Source: Spinacia oleracea (taxonomy: Eukaryota > Streptophyta > Magnoliopsida > Caryophyllales > Amaranthaceae). Taken from it: a stretch of DNA of 64,000 bases. The notes beneath the pieces are model-generated. The model searched no databases. It was given only the letters and a program-made list of their open reading frames with translations, and was not told the DNA's origin. Of this stretch, positions 22,356-32,545 are shown one piece after another (positions within the stretch are counted from its first letter, which is position 1; each line of letters starts with the position of its first letter). The translations under genes were made by a program, and so were the position numbers. The stretch lies in assembly GCF_020520425.1 (NCBI RefSeq), contig NC_079491.1, positions 3,534,001 to 3,598,000 on the forward strand, written 5' to 3'.

Positions 22356-25256
22356 CTACTTGGGGCTTGAACCTAAGTAACCCAACCTATCAGCTAACAC
22401 ATTCACATCCTCATGATCTTCACCTCCTTGATTACTTGAGGCGGCCTTAAACCTTTCGCTTAACAACTCCTCCCAAAATTCATCATCTAGTTCTTTATCA
22501 CCACCGCCTTCAAATTGCTCCAAACCACCACCACCACCACCGCGTTCATCCTCCCCCACCTCGGCCCCTCCCCTACCATGCCCTTGCATTTCAAGGGCTA
22601 ATACCTCAAGCTCAGAAACACAACCAAGATTATCATATTGATCATAACCATAAGAACCACCAAATTCTAAAGGCTCAGACTTAATGTAACCATCATTTCC
22701 TACACTTGTATAGGGTACACTGCTACTACACTCCCCTCTTTGTAAATGACCCTTTCGCCCTTGATCAATCGGCCTACGCCTTTTCTTGCTAAATTCTTCC
22801 TCAATTTCTTTCCTTTTCTCCTTTTGTTGGACTAATTGTTGGAGAAAAGTAGGGTTTTGCATTGCCCTTGCTAAAAAGTTCATCATTTGTTGTTGCTTCA
22901 TTTCAGTTGCTTGTAACCTTTGTTCCATAGCTTGTAAGAAGGCTCTTGTGTTCTGTTGTTGTTGTCTTATCTTCACTAATTCCATCATTAGTACTTGCTT
23001 ATCGCGCCTTAATCGGTCCACTTCACCATCAAGCCCAAATCTTCCTAGCTCTACAAGAGGGTCTATCCCTTCTTGTTGAGGAAATAACAAATGATTTGAT
23101 GATGAGTTTTTCCTTCTTCTTATGTTCTTGAGTAGTTGCTTTTGCCCTCTTAGAAACCCTTCATTGGCAAATTCCCATTTGTCTGGATCAATCTTTCTAA
23201 AACCCTGTCAATTTTTTCAAACAACAATTTTGCAAGTGTAAAACGTTTAAAATTCATTTCAAACTATATGACATTCCCTACTCAACAAGTAATATGAAAT
23301 GTAGGGAGTATATCATTCAAATTACAATTGAAAAACTGTCAAAAATCATTTCAGCTACTCCGTCCGTTCTTGAATGTTAGTCCCTCCTGGAATCCGAGAG
23401 AGAAATAGTTGAGGGGCTCAATTAAGAATAAACAAGTGGGATAATATATTTAGATATTTATGAGGGTATAATGGAGATAAATACTGGACAAATAAAGAAA
23501 GATTTTAATAAATAACTCAATACAGAAAGGAAACAAGACTAACATTCAAGAACGGAGGGGTATATCATTTTCGAGTCACCCAGTAATATGAAATGGAAGG
23601 AGCAATCGACATTACAAACAATATTACAAAACATTGATCATCTATACTAACATTTTAAAACACTAAGTTTTGCATACAATCATAACACGTGTCACCTTTT
23701 TTTTGTAATTTTTTACCTTTTTTTTATAAATCGTCATTAAATACGTCATTTTCGCTCCTCATAAATTAAATGTATTTTTCTCTTAAAACTAATTTTATTT
23801 GTTTCATATTTTAATTTCGATTACATTATATTACACTCTAAATAAGGAGCACAAGGTAAAAACTAGTTTCCCCTTAAAGAGAGGTCGGCAAGGGAGATTA
23901 ATCGAAAGTATTGAATTAATTACATAAGCCAAGTTGCAAAAAATTAAGTATATTAAACAATTAAAAGGACAAAATCTAAAAGAATCACTAGTAGATTTCA
24001 CATGATCAAGAAAGGAAAGTTGAATTAAAAGAATTCAACCACATTACTAAAAGTTATTGACAAGTTGCCGACTCATTTCATTAAAATAGTCTTCATTAAT
24101 TTTATTCTTTTATATAATTTTCTGACAAACATAACATTTCTACTTCCAGAATCAAAAACTAACACATGGATATCTCACCAAATCAAGAAAGAGGAAGACA
24201 AAGAGACAGGTGGCTTCTAGATAGTGGTTAATATTAATCAACTTTTGTTCCTGCTAATTATAATATTAATCAACTTTTGTCCCTACTAATTATAATATTA
24301 ATCAGCTTTTGCCACTTGCTAATTGTGTCATTGACTCTATTAAACTAGACATTTTGATTAGATATTGAAGTATTAAAAAACAAAACGGTCATGATATATG
24401 CCGTCCTAAAACGTATAAAATGGTATGGAGTACATTTTACGTTTCTAAATATTTGCTCCTTTTAATTAGAGAGAGGTTAATATTACTTACTCCTTAACTT
24501 TTATCCCTAACTATAATTATATAATTATATAATTATAATATTAATCAACTTTTGCCATAATTGTGTCATTGACTCTACTAAACTACGGCATTTGATTAGA
24601 TATCATTCGGAAAATAAAACGATTATGATATACGCAGTCCTAAATGCTAATTAAATAATTATAAAAATAAACTTGCTAATTTGCTAATTGTGTCATTGAC
24701 TCTACTAAATTAGACATTTGATTGGATATTATTCCAAAAATAGAACGGTTATGATATACGCAACCCTAAACACTAATTAAATGATTAGATAAAATGGACT
24801 TGCTAATTGTGTTATTGACTACTAAAACTAGACATTTGATTAATATTATACGAAAAATAAAACGGTTATAATATACGCAGTCCTAAAATACTAATTAAAT
24901 GGCAATTAAGATGCTAATTAGATGGTAAGATAAAATGGACTTACATAAGTATTAAGCTGCCTCACAAAGCTAGAGAAATTATTGTGCTTGAAATTTCTTG
25001 GAAGTAAACCAGAAGAAAAGGCATAAGGATCCCAAACTACAAAGCTTTGACCTTCTTTATTCCATGAAACTATGTTATCAGTAATTGGATCATCAATTAT
25101 CTCATAAGTCTTCGTTAAAAATGGAGGTGGGCCCATTTCATGTAATCCTTCTCTCGGTTGCGGCGCCGGAAAGTTCGAGGAACCCTCGCCGGAAAATGTC
25201 ACCGACGACCCTGATTCCGGGTACTCTTCTTTTACTTGTTGATATAAGGGATTCAT
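22356..25256 (-). CDS. Class A heat-shock transcription factor, HSFA6b/HSFA2 type
   Basis: Nuclear trimeric activator that binds heat-shock elements and drives heat and osmotic stress genes (family role). Exons 25256-24945 and 23204-22356 join to 386 residues. The DNA-binding domain (44-137) runs [16 protein letters not shown] to [20 protein letters not shown] and is split after RQLNTY, the conserved HSF intron site. The HR-A/B coiled coil follows ([20 protein letters not shown] to [12 protein letters not shown]), with the class A insert. Next come an NLS (KKRRR), an AHA activation motif ([13 protein letters not shown]) and a C-terminal NES ([11 protein letters not shown]). EKRKEIEE plus RRRPIDQG point to A6b rather than A1. 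The start is the ATG at 25256 ([14 protein letters not shown]); the upstream in-frame TTG is not a start. Confidence 0.93.
23358..23560. mobile_element. Stowaway (Tc1/mariner) MITE in the HSF intron
   Basis: Inverted ends CTCCGTCCGTTCTTGAATGT and ACATTCAAGAACGGAGGGG, flanked by the TA duplication typical of Stowaway. 203 bp, non-coding. Confidence 0.88.
23641..23866 (+). mobile_element. Small Helitron-like element in the HSF intron
   Basis: Follows an A, starts TCTATACTAACATTTTAAAA, has CACGTGTCACC near the 5' end as the element at 7532 does, and ends AAAACTAG before a T. No clear 3' hairpin, so confidence is moderate. Confidence 0.5.
24225..24930. repeat. Imperfect tandem repeats in the HSF intron
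   Basis: Four copies of a unit with GCTAATTGTGTCATTGACTC, CATTTGATTAGATAT and GATATACGCAGTCCTAAA start near 24320, 24561, 24682 and 24795. The TAAGATAAAATGGACTT motif closing the last unit lies within 15 bp of the exon 1 splice donor. Confidence 0.75.
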
Positions 25257-25475
25257 TTGATGAAAATTTATAAAATTCAAAGGTTGAATTTTTCTGGGGT
25301 TTTGATGATTGGTCTAAGAAAAAGCTTGATTTTTTGAAAGATTGAGTAACAATGTGACTGAAATTGAGCTTAATTGATTGAAATTGAAGGAAACCCAGAT
25401 GAGATTTTGATGAAATTTCTTCAATTATTCAAGTTAGAGATGAAATTAGTATAACCCCGGATGAAAATTTGATCA

Positions 25476-25483
25476 AATTTATA
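25476..25483 (-). promoter_or_regulatory. Candidate TATA box of the HSF gene
   Basis: GTATAAATTT on the minus strand, 220 bp upstream of the start codon, implying transcription start near 25450 and a leader of about 190 nt. Confidence 0.45.
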
Positions 25484-25821
25484 CACAAAAAGAAACAAAA
25501 TCCAAACAGGGGAGAAGAGGAGAGAGAAAATTGAGAAAAAGATTGAAACTTTGATTAGTATAAATAAAAGGGATTTTGGAAAAGATTTTGTAAAATTTTT
25601 GGTACAAAAAAGGAATGCAAAATTTGAGCTAAGAATTTGATTTTAAGAGGACAATAAAACATGCTCTGTTTCTGCTCTAAGGTAGGTTTTGGCAGTTATT
25701 GTGGATTTGTTATGGAAGATTTTGTGACTAATAAGATTGAGGAGGGTTGAGTGAGTGACATTTGGACCATTAAATAGAAATTATATTAACAAAATTAAAA
25801 TTTTAATTTTTTTTTTGAGTG

Positions 25822-25834
25822 GAAAGTTCTAGAG
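25822..25834. promoter_or_regulatory. Imperfect heat-shock element upstream of the HSF gene
   Basis: GAAAGTTCTAGAG matches the alternating nGAAn/nTTCn pattern in its first two units, with one mismatch in the third. About 340 bp upstream of the candidate TATA box. Confidence 0.4.
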
Positions 25835-26010
25835 TTTAGAAGGGAAGGATGAAGGAACCATCTAATATGGGGGGTCATTTTTATGTTTGTGGATTTGTAT
25901 AGGTGTCATGTTTTTATTTGTGGGTTTCATTTTTATTTCTTGGTTGATGTTTTTTAATTATTTATTTTTGATAGAAGATTTTGGTTGATATATTGGGATG
26001 AGGAGTTTTG

Positions 26011-26023
26011 GAAAGTTCTGGAA
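26011..26023. promoter_or_regulatory. Perfect three-unit heat-shock element
   Basis: GAAAGTTCTGGAA is a full nGAAnnTTCnnGAAn trimer site, the minimal high-affinity HSF-binding arrangement. About 530 bp upstream of the candidate TATA box; it could mediate auto- or cross-regulation by HSFs. Confidence 0.5.
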
Positions 26024-26121
26024 TTTATTGAGAAGGAGAGATTAAAAAAATGATTGTTGTAGTTTGCTGAGTCATGCTGATCTACTAATGATGAGGAGTG
26101 GCCGGATGGGGTTGATTATCT

Positions 26122-26530
26122 AACAATTAGAAAGAAAATGGAAAGATAAATAAATAAATAATTGTATTTTGAGTCCCTAAATAATGATTTAAAAAAAAAT
26201 TGTATTTTGAGCAATTTTGATTGGTGGAGAATATATGCCCCACTTGTTATTGGTCTTAGATTTATTTGTTTATTTAATATTTTTTATGGAGTTTGGTTAG
26301 ATTACCCTCAACAAAGGGTATCCAACAATTAGAAAGAAAATGGAAAGATAAATAAATAAATAAATAAATAATTGTAATTTGAGTCTCTAAATAATGATTT
26401 AAAAAATAATTGTTGAGCAATTTTGATTGGTGAAGAATACGCCCCACTTGTTATTGGTCTTAGATTTATTTGTTTGTTTTTTTTTTTTTTTTTATGGAGT
26501 TTCGTTAGATTACCCTCAACAAAGGGTAAT
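26122..26530. repeat. Tandem duplication (~202 bp) upstream of the HSF gene
   Basis: Two adjacent copies, 26122-26323 and 26324-26530, share AACAATTAGAAAGAAAATGG, CGCCCCACTTGTTATTGG (GCCCC... in copy 1) and ACCCTCAACAAAGGGTA. The second has a longer AAAT run and T-run. Confidence 0.85.
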
Positions 26531-26751
26531 TTGGAATTTTATTTTTTATTTTTAAAAAAATAGCCCATTTTAATGAGAAACAGATATTGATGAAAGCTGA
26601 ATTGCAGACTTGTCTTTGTCCGAGAGTTGTGGGCAAATTCCCGATTTTATCGATTGGTTTCTGCTTACAGTTTTTAAAATGGAGGATAAAAGTAGTACGG
26701 TAAAATGATTTTTACTCCGTATTATCATAGAACAAACAAATATAAGTAAAA

Positions 26752-26850
26752 TGAGTTACCGATTTGACTTAATGGTTAAGAATGTAGGTTTGTGCATGAT
26801 AGATCAAGTTTGAATCCCCAACTACCAAGATACAATAAGATACAAAAAGA
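26752..26850 (+). mobile_element. tRNA-derived SINE-like element
   Basis: Box A-like TTGACTTAATGGTTAAG, identical to that at 17792, and box B-like AAGTTTGAATCCCC. Right end uncertain. Confidence 0.45.
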
Positions 26851-27479
26851 TTCCATCGACCGCCATCAACCAAAGGCCAAAATATATAGACTGTAGAAAG
26901 ATATAAGCTTTTCTTTTTATCTATTCTTGTAAGCTGATGAGGTGTAGACATCTTAAGTGGGGGAGGATGTTATAATACAGTCTTTCTTTACTTGCATTTT
27001 TCTTACCTAATTATATAAAATTGTTATGTTACTGTCAATAATGTATTCACCGGTAGTTTGTAACTATTCAAAAATAATCTCTATGAGGGTATAAATGAAT
27101 AAATTCATACTTCTCACCAATTGTTTCCATTTCTTTATTGTTTGTGTTTTGTTATAGACCTTTATAAATATTGTGTTGCCACTCGTTTTAAAGCACCCCA
27201 AAGTCCCACAAACAGATACATTTTCGTTTGTCGGTCCCGCTTGGGTCTATTGTGCGCACACAAGCGCCCCGATTGACACTCGTCCCTCGCTCTTGTCGCC
27301 ACTAGGTAATAGTTCCCCTTTTTAGTCAAATGCTTGTGCGTGCCTCTACGAGCCGCAAGTCACTAATTACGCACAAGGCTTGCATCCTTGCACCAAAAAG
27401 GTAAGTGTGTGCCGCACGGATCCGGTGTCAGAACATTCGGATTGTGGCACATGGCTTAAAGAGGTACCAAGGGAGTAGT
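26851..27479. other. Intergenic stretch, nothing recognised
   Basis: A GC-richer block at 27220-27450 has no recognised coding content. Confidence 0.4.
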
Positions 27480-27865
27480 CTTGGTAAATGTGAAGGACAA
27501 AGTTAAATTTTTTTTTTTTTGAAGAATTACCAATTTGGCATTTCCTAAATACGAAGTAATAACTATTCAAGTCTAACCGGACCAAAATCGCCCGGTCCGA
27601 AATTATAAGGGACCGGTCCCTGCACCAAGGATTTCAAGGATTTTGGTTCCGGTCCATTTTGGTTTTGGGTCCGAATCATAACGATTTTGGACCGGTTCAC
27701 ACTCCAACTAGACGGTAAATTAGACGATTATAAAAGTTGTGATGTTTTTCTCCTCCAAAAAATTATTTCATATTGATAGTTAGAGAAAAGGGACATGATT
27801 TTAAAGTGACACAACCGAAATTTTGGTAGCTTTATATTCACATTAAATAGATAAATATATACAGA

Positions 27866-29465
27866 TTACTCTGAGTCTGCTTCAGTTGCTTCAACAATTG
27901 GGATAGCAGGTGCATCACAAGCTCGTGGGTTCTGTTTTCCAGTAAGAATAGGCTTAACAAATTTACACGTTGAAACCGCGGGACCATCTTTGCCATTGTA
28001 TGTCAAGTCTATTTCACTGAGTTCCACTTTGTCACAGGGCGCACCGCTGCTGCAAATCAGCTGCACAGCGTCCTTGGTACCTGATATTCCCTTCACGTTC
28101 TTGAATCGAATGTAAGCAATCTTAACTTTGGACGGGGTCTTTTTATTGCAATGATGTTGGGGGCAATATTCTTGATCAACAATGACAGGAAATGTAACAT
28201 TTTGGATAGTGATACCCTCAAAATGCAGCAAAGTGGCAGAGGATACATAAGAGTCGGGCCATGTTTTAACTCGAACACCATTCATAGTGTTCTTGAATGT
28301 ACAATCTCTTACAGTGATATTTGACACTGGCTCCTCATTGGGGTATCTACCTAGACTCCCCACGCTGATGCCGTGGCCAGGACCACAAGTGACATGCTCA
28401 ACAAGCATGTTCTTGGACCCATCACCAAAAGAGATACAATCATCTCCAGTGGCAATCTTGGCTCCTCTAATGGTAATGTCACTTGAACGTCCAATGTGAA
28501 TGCCGTCTGTGTTAGGGCTGTCTCCTGGGGCGATTATAGTCATGTAAGTCATTTCCACGTTCTTACACCCTTGGAGGGTCATGTGAAACAACTTGCTGTT
28601 TAGTGAAGTTATGCCACTAATTTTTGAATTCGTTAGCGAGTTGAATCTAAAGTTCTGCAATACAAAGCATAAAAAATTAGTCATTGTATCATTTTGCAAA
28701 CAATATTGGCATCCTAACATTCTCATGCCAAATATATTTTCATGATCTAAATTGGGCTTACATGAGGAAGGGAGTGGCAACTATTGTCATTCTTTACGCA
28801 ATGGTTACTTTTCCAACCTTCTTGTCCTTGGCCATCAAACACACCTGCTCCTTTTGGAGCTGTGATTGTTAGACTATCGACGTTATCTATCTCAAACCAT
28901 GCATCTTCCCCCTTAAATGATTCCAAATTTGGAGAGGCCTTAAAATTGCCTAAAATTTCTATTATAGTTTGTGTCTGGCATGGACCTTTAAGCGTAATAG
29001 GACCTAGCAAGTATTGTCCTTTAGGAACTAACACCTTGCTTCTTTTTTTTGATGCACATGCATCAGTCCACGCGCGCATAAAATCCTAAAAACGATCAAC
29101 AAACCAAATACTATCAATTAAAAAATGGAGTAAATAGATTCTATACGTAAGTATTTTTTTCAAATTATAGTATTAGACTGCATCATGTTATGTGATGGAA
29201 AAGGTCTCCTAATTTCTCAATAAAAGTCATCCCTTAAACCCTTACTTAGTTTCAAATATAGAAACTAGCTTCTCTTATGATTTTACATCGATTTCGTCGA
29301 GTATTCTATTACCTTTGCAACATCAGTATTAGGCTTAGCTCCATTCTTGGTTATGTCAAATACAATGGTATCACCCGCAGGAACGAGCACACCTTTTATT
29401 CCTAGGATGAGCAAATAAAATGTAAGGGAAAATAATGTACAAGTGTAATTTAATTTAGCAGCCAT
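27866..29465 (-). CDS. Exopolygalacturonase-like GH28 enzyme (copy 1)
   Basis: Secreted enzyme that hydrolyses alpha-1,4-galacturonan of cell-wall pectin. Exons 29465-29313, 29085-28762 and 28654-27866 join to 421 residues. A signal peptide is visible ([20 protein letters not shown]). GH28 motifs are intact: SPNTDGIH with Asp209, GDDCIS with Asp230/Asp231, [12 protein letters not shown] with His253, and RVKTW (287-291), a conservative form of the usual RIK. These, with the EYCPQ...C and CDAPA tail, fit the pollen-type exo-PG branch. An in-frame ATG exists at 29498, but the TATA box implies transcription starts at about that point, and the sister gene cannot use it, so MAAK at 29465 is preferred. 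No inactivating change seen. Confidence 0.92.
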
Positions 29466-29516
29466 TTTCTTCTTAGTTATAAATAGTTTTATGTGCATTT
29501 CTTTGTTAAAAAATGT

Positions 29517-29528
29517 GATTTATATATA
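29517..29528 (-). promoter_or_regulatory. TATA box of polygalacturonase 1
   Basis: CATTATATATAAATC on the minus strand, about 55-60 bp upstream of the chosen ATG; transcription would start near 29494 with a short leader. The sister gene has a slightly changed version (CATTATATATTAATC, 39603-39617). Confidence 0.5.
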
Positions 29529-29737
29529 ATGATCTAGGAAAGCATAAAATTAGGGGATAATTTATTTAATTTTCTAAATACGGAGTATATCACTGGATCT
29601 AAAACAGAAGTTAACAATAATCTATATTAAGATATTAATCTATTTGCAATGTCAAACATAAAGTCATTTGCAATTTTACATTCATCATTTACTATAGTAT
29701 CTGTGCGATGCTATCAATCTGTCCATGGATAGTACCC

Positions 29738-31450
29738 ATGCTATCTAGTATTACACCCGTGCAATGCACGATTTTTTTATATAAATATTTAGTTTTTACT
29801 AAAATATAACTGTACACAATTGTCACAAACATAGATCTTATAGATAATCTTCTTATTAAAACTAATTATGGATAGATCTGTTACTTCCCCATTCCGTGCC
29901 TCATATTTAACAAATTCAAAAATATAAAATAAGAGTAAATAGATAAATTTACGTTCTTCCCCTTTCATAACCCATGCATGTTAAACATAAATTTATTCTC
30001 ATCCACTATTTACTTCGACAGTCATACCCACTTAATACTCCTCTACCATTTACATCATTACCCGATCATATAACACCTACCCCCGCTATATATCTTATTC
30101 AGCTAGAGATAACTTCGAAGCGGGGGCTAGTCTCTGAACCCATGTACCTGCCTTAATTTCTCGTCCCCATTTCCGTCACCAAGATAAGTATGATACTCAT
30201 CATTGTCCTAATCCCCGTCTCGCTGGCGGAGAATAAAATGAACCCCGCTTCATCACCCGTCCGTGTATCCACACCCGCCTCAAACCAAGCCCTAGACGGT
30301 TGTACCCGACATTATTTTTTGATAAGCGAGTTTTGAATTTTAAAACTCTAAGAGTATTTGACAATTTGGTTTTCTGAGTACATTATACTTTGGATACATA
30401 TAGCTTATAGATATTTTCCTAATTAAAATTAATAATGAATAAATTTGTTATATATTTCCTCATTTGGTGTCTTATTTATTAAAAAAAACAAGTAAGGGTA
30501 CATAGACAAAATAAGTTTCCTTCCCATTCATCACATGTGTCGAATATAGCCCTAGGCGGCTAGGCCCGACATTATTTTCTTGTAAGAGAGTATTCTAGAA
30601 TATTTGACAATTTGGTTGTCTGATTAGATTATACTTTGGACACATATAGTTTAAAGATATTCTCCTAATTAAAACTAATGATGGATAAATGTGTTATTCC
30701 CCCTATCGATGTCTTATTTATTAAAAACAGAAAACAAATAAAGGTACATAGACAAATTTATTTTCATCCCACTCATCACATGTACGTGTCCAACCTAGCC
30801 ATAGACTGCTGGACCCGCCATTATTTTATGGTAAGAGAGTTCTGAATTTTAAAACTCTATTCACAATTTGGTTGTTTAATTACAATATATTTTGGACACA
30901 TGTGCCTTATAGATACTCTCATAATTAAAGTTAATGATGGATAAATTTGTTATTGCCCCATTTGGTGTCTTATTTATTAAAAAAAGAAAAATAAATAAAG
31001 GTACATAAACAAAATTGTTTTCATCTATTCATCACATGTGTCAATCATAGTGTTATTCTCATTCTCCCTTCACTTCGATAGTCATACCTACTTAATCATT
31101 TTATATTTACATCATTACCCGATCACTTAACACCTACTCCACTATTTCCTTAATTTATTCTGTTGGTCATGACTTTGAGGTTGGTCGGTGTCTCCACACT
31201 CGTACTCATCTAAAGTTCTCATCCATATCCATGTTACTCACGATAGGAAAGATACTCACCCCTCCCAATCTCCTTATTAACGGGTACAAAATAAAACTCA
31301 TCCCCGATCTATCACATACCCTTGTATCCACACTCGTCTCAAACCCACCCATGGACTAACATTTTTTATTTTGGTAAGAGAGTTTTGAATTTTAAAATTC
31401 TACTATAGAGTATTAAACAATTCCATTGTCTTATTAGAATAATTTAGTAA
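29738..31450 (-). repeat. Helitron-like 3' end with ~250-bp tandem array
   Basis: At the left edge the minus strand reads a hairpin (CGTGCATTGCACG) followed by GGTGTAATACTAG, the form of a Helitron 3' end. To the right lie units sharing CGACATTATTTT-TAAG-GAGAG, TTTGACAATTTGGTT, TTGGACACATA and GGTGTCTTATTTATTAAAAA, starting near 30307, 30567, 30816 and 31357. A diverged unit precedes them at about 29780. The 5' end was not found. Confidence 0.6.
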
Positions 31451-31477
31451 ATAAACAAAACATTATAATATGTACTC

Positions 31478-31560
31478 TCTCCGTCCAAAATTTATCGTTG
31501 CAATATTCTTTTCACGGAGTTTTATGGGATAAGTTATTGTAACCATATATATTATAATGT
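31478..31560. mobile_element. Truncated Stowaway-like end
   Basis: CTCTCTCCGTCCAAAATTTA matches the left end of plant Stowaway MITEs; no matching right end was found. Confidence 0.4.
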
Positions 31561-32074
31561 AACAGAAAATAGGTATGATAGGATATAGTGGATCTTTTTT
31601 TTAATATAGAATCAAGTATAAGAGAGGCAAATCAAAGAGCGACATAGCTCCACGTTGATTTTCGTTATCCAAAGTTGCGTGCAAAGATTTCTCAATAGTA
31701 CAATGTAAAATAAAGACAAATATATTAACCATCAAATAGTCAAAGAAAAAGAAACTAATAATATAAAATGAAACTATAGAACTCTTAAAATTGTTTTTCA
31801 TTTAAAAGATTAAGGAACTACTAAATAAAATGATAAGTAGAAATTATAAATTTGAGAAAGAAATACAAAGTTGTTTAACAAAAAAATTTCAATAATATTT
31901 TTTTACACAACCTTGATAAATACTACTTCGAATATTAAAGCAAAGGTAAATATTTGTTATATATATCCGCAGTCAATATAAGACACGTATTTGAAATAAA
32001 GATTGACAATTCATACAATTATTCATTAATAACTTTAAGTTAAATATGTTAATACATGCTAAGAGATGTTAAAA

Positions 32075-32545
32075 TCTATTACTATATACTAAAAGAGACA
32101 CCAGGAATGACACATGTCAGTTCCTGGTGAAAAAAAATTCCGCCAAAAACTCTTTCCTAAAAAGACATATTTACTTCTTTTTTTTTTTCTCTCCTTTTGT
32201 ATAATTGTTTATATATGAAAAAAAAATATAGGATTATGTAGTATGCCATTATTAAAATTTTGGTAATATTTTAGTCAAACTGTCATATCAATAATAGAAA
32301 ATATTCTTACTCAATATTTTGGCCGAATTAGCATATTAAATATATCAAATATTTTAGTCAGATCAATATATTAAACATATAAAATATGTAATACGTAGTA
32401 AGTTAAAATATGATAAAATGAATACATTCGAGATTATTAATTACGAAATAGATTAAAGGGATAAATAATTCAATTAAATTTTTTATAAAAAAGATAGTCA
32501 AATAATAATTTTCAAATATCCGTGCGTGCACGGGACCTAATCTAG
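32075..32545 (+). mobile_element. Non-autonomous Helitron with intact ends
   Basis: Preceded by A, starts TCTATTACTATATACTAAAA, followed by a CCAGGAA...TTCCTGG hairpin. It ends with the GC-rich hairpin CCGTGCGTGCACGG, then GACCTAATCTAG before a T. All Helitron end rules are met. 471 bp, AT-rich, no Rep/helicase. Confidence 0.85.

Larger units (their letters stand above)
27480..29645. repeat. Segmental duplication, copy 1 (contains polygalacturonase 1)
   Basis: Aligns nearly base for base with 37500-39730, including exons, introns, both flanks and a GGACCGG-rich hAT-like remnant (27575-27712 and 37617-37745). Similarity ends after ATTAAGATATTAATCTATT on the right; on the left it fades beyond GGTAAATGTGAAGGA. 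Confidence 0.92.

Noticed and set aside
25257-25280. Longer HSF N terminus (8 extra residues)
   Set aside because: The extension would begin at TTG, and HSF homologues begin close to the ATG at 25256.
29466-29498. Longer polygalacturonase 1 N terminus from the ATG at 29498
   Set aside because: The TATA box spacing puts transcription start near this ATG, and the sister gene has it out of frame.
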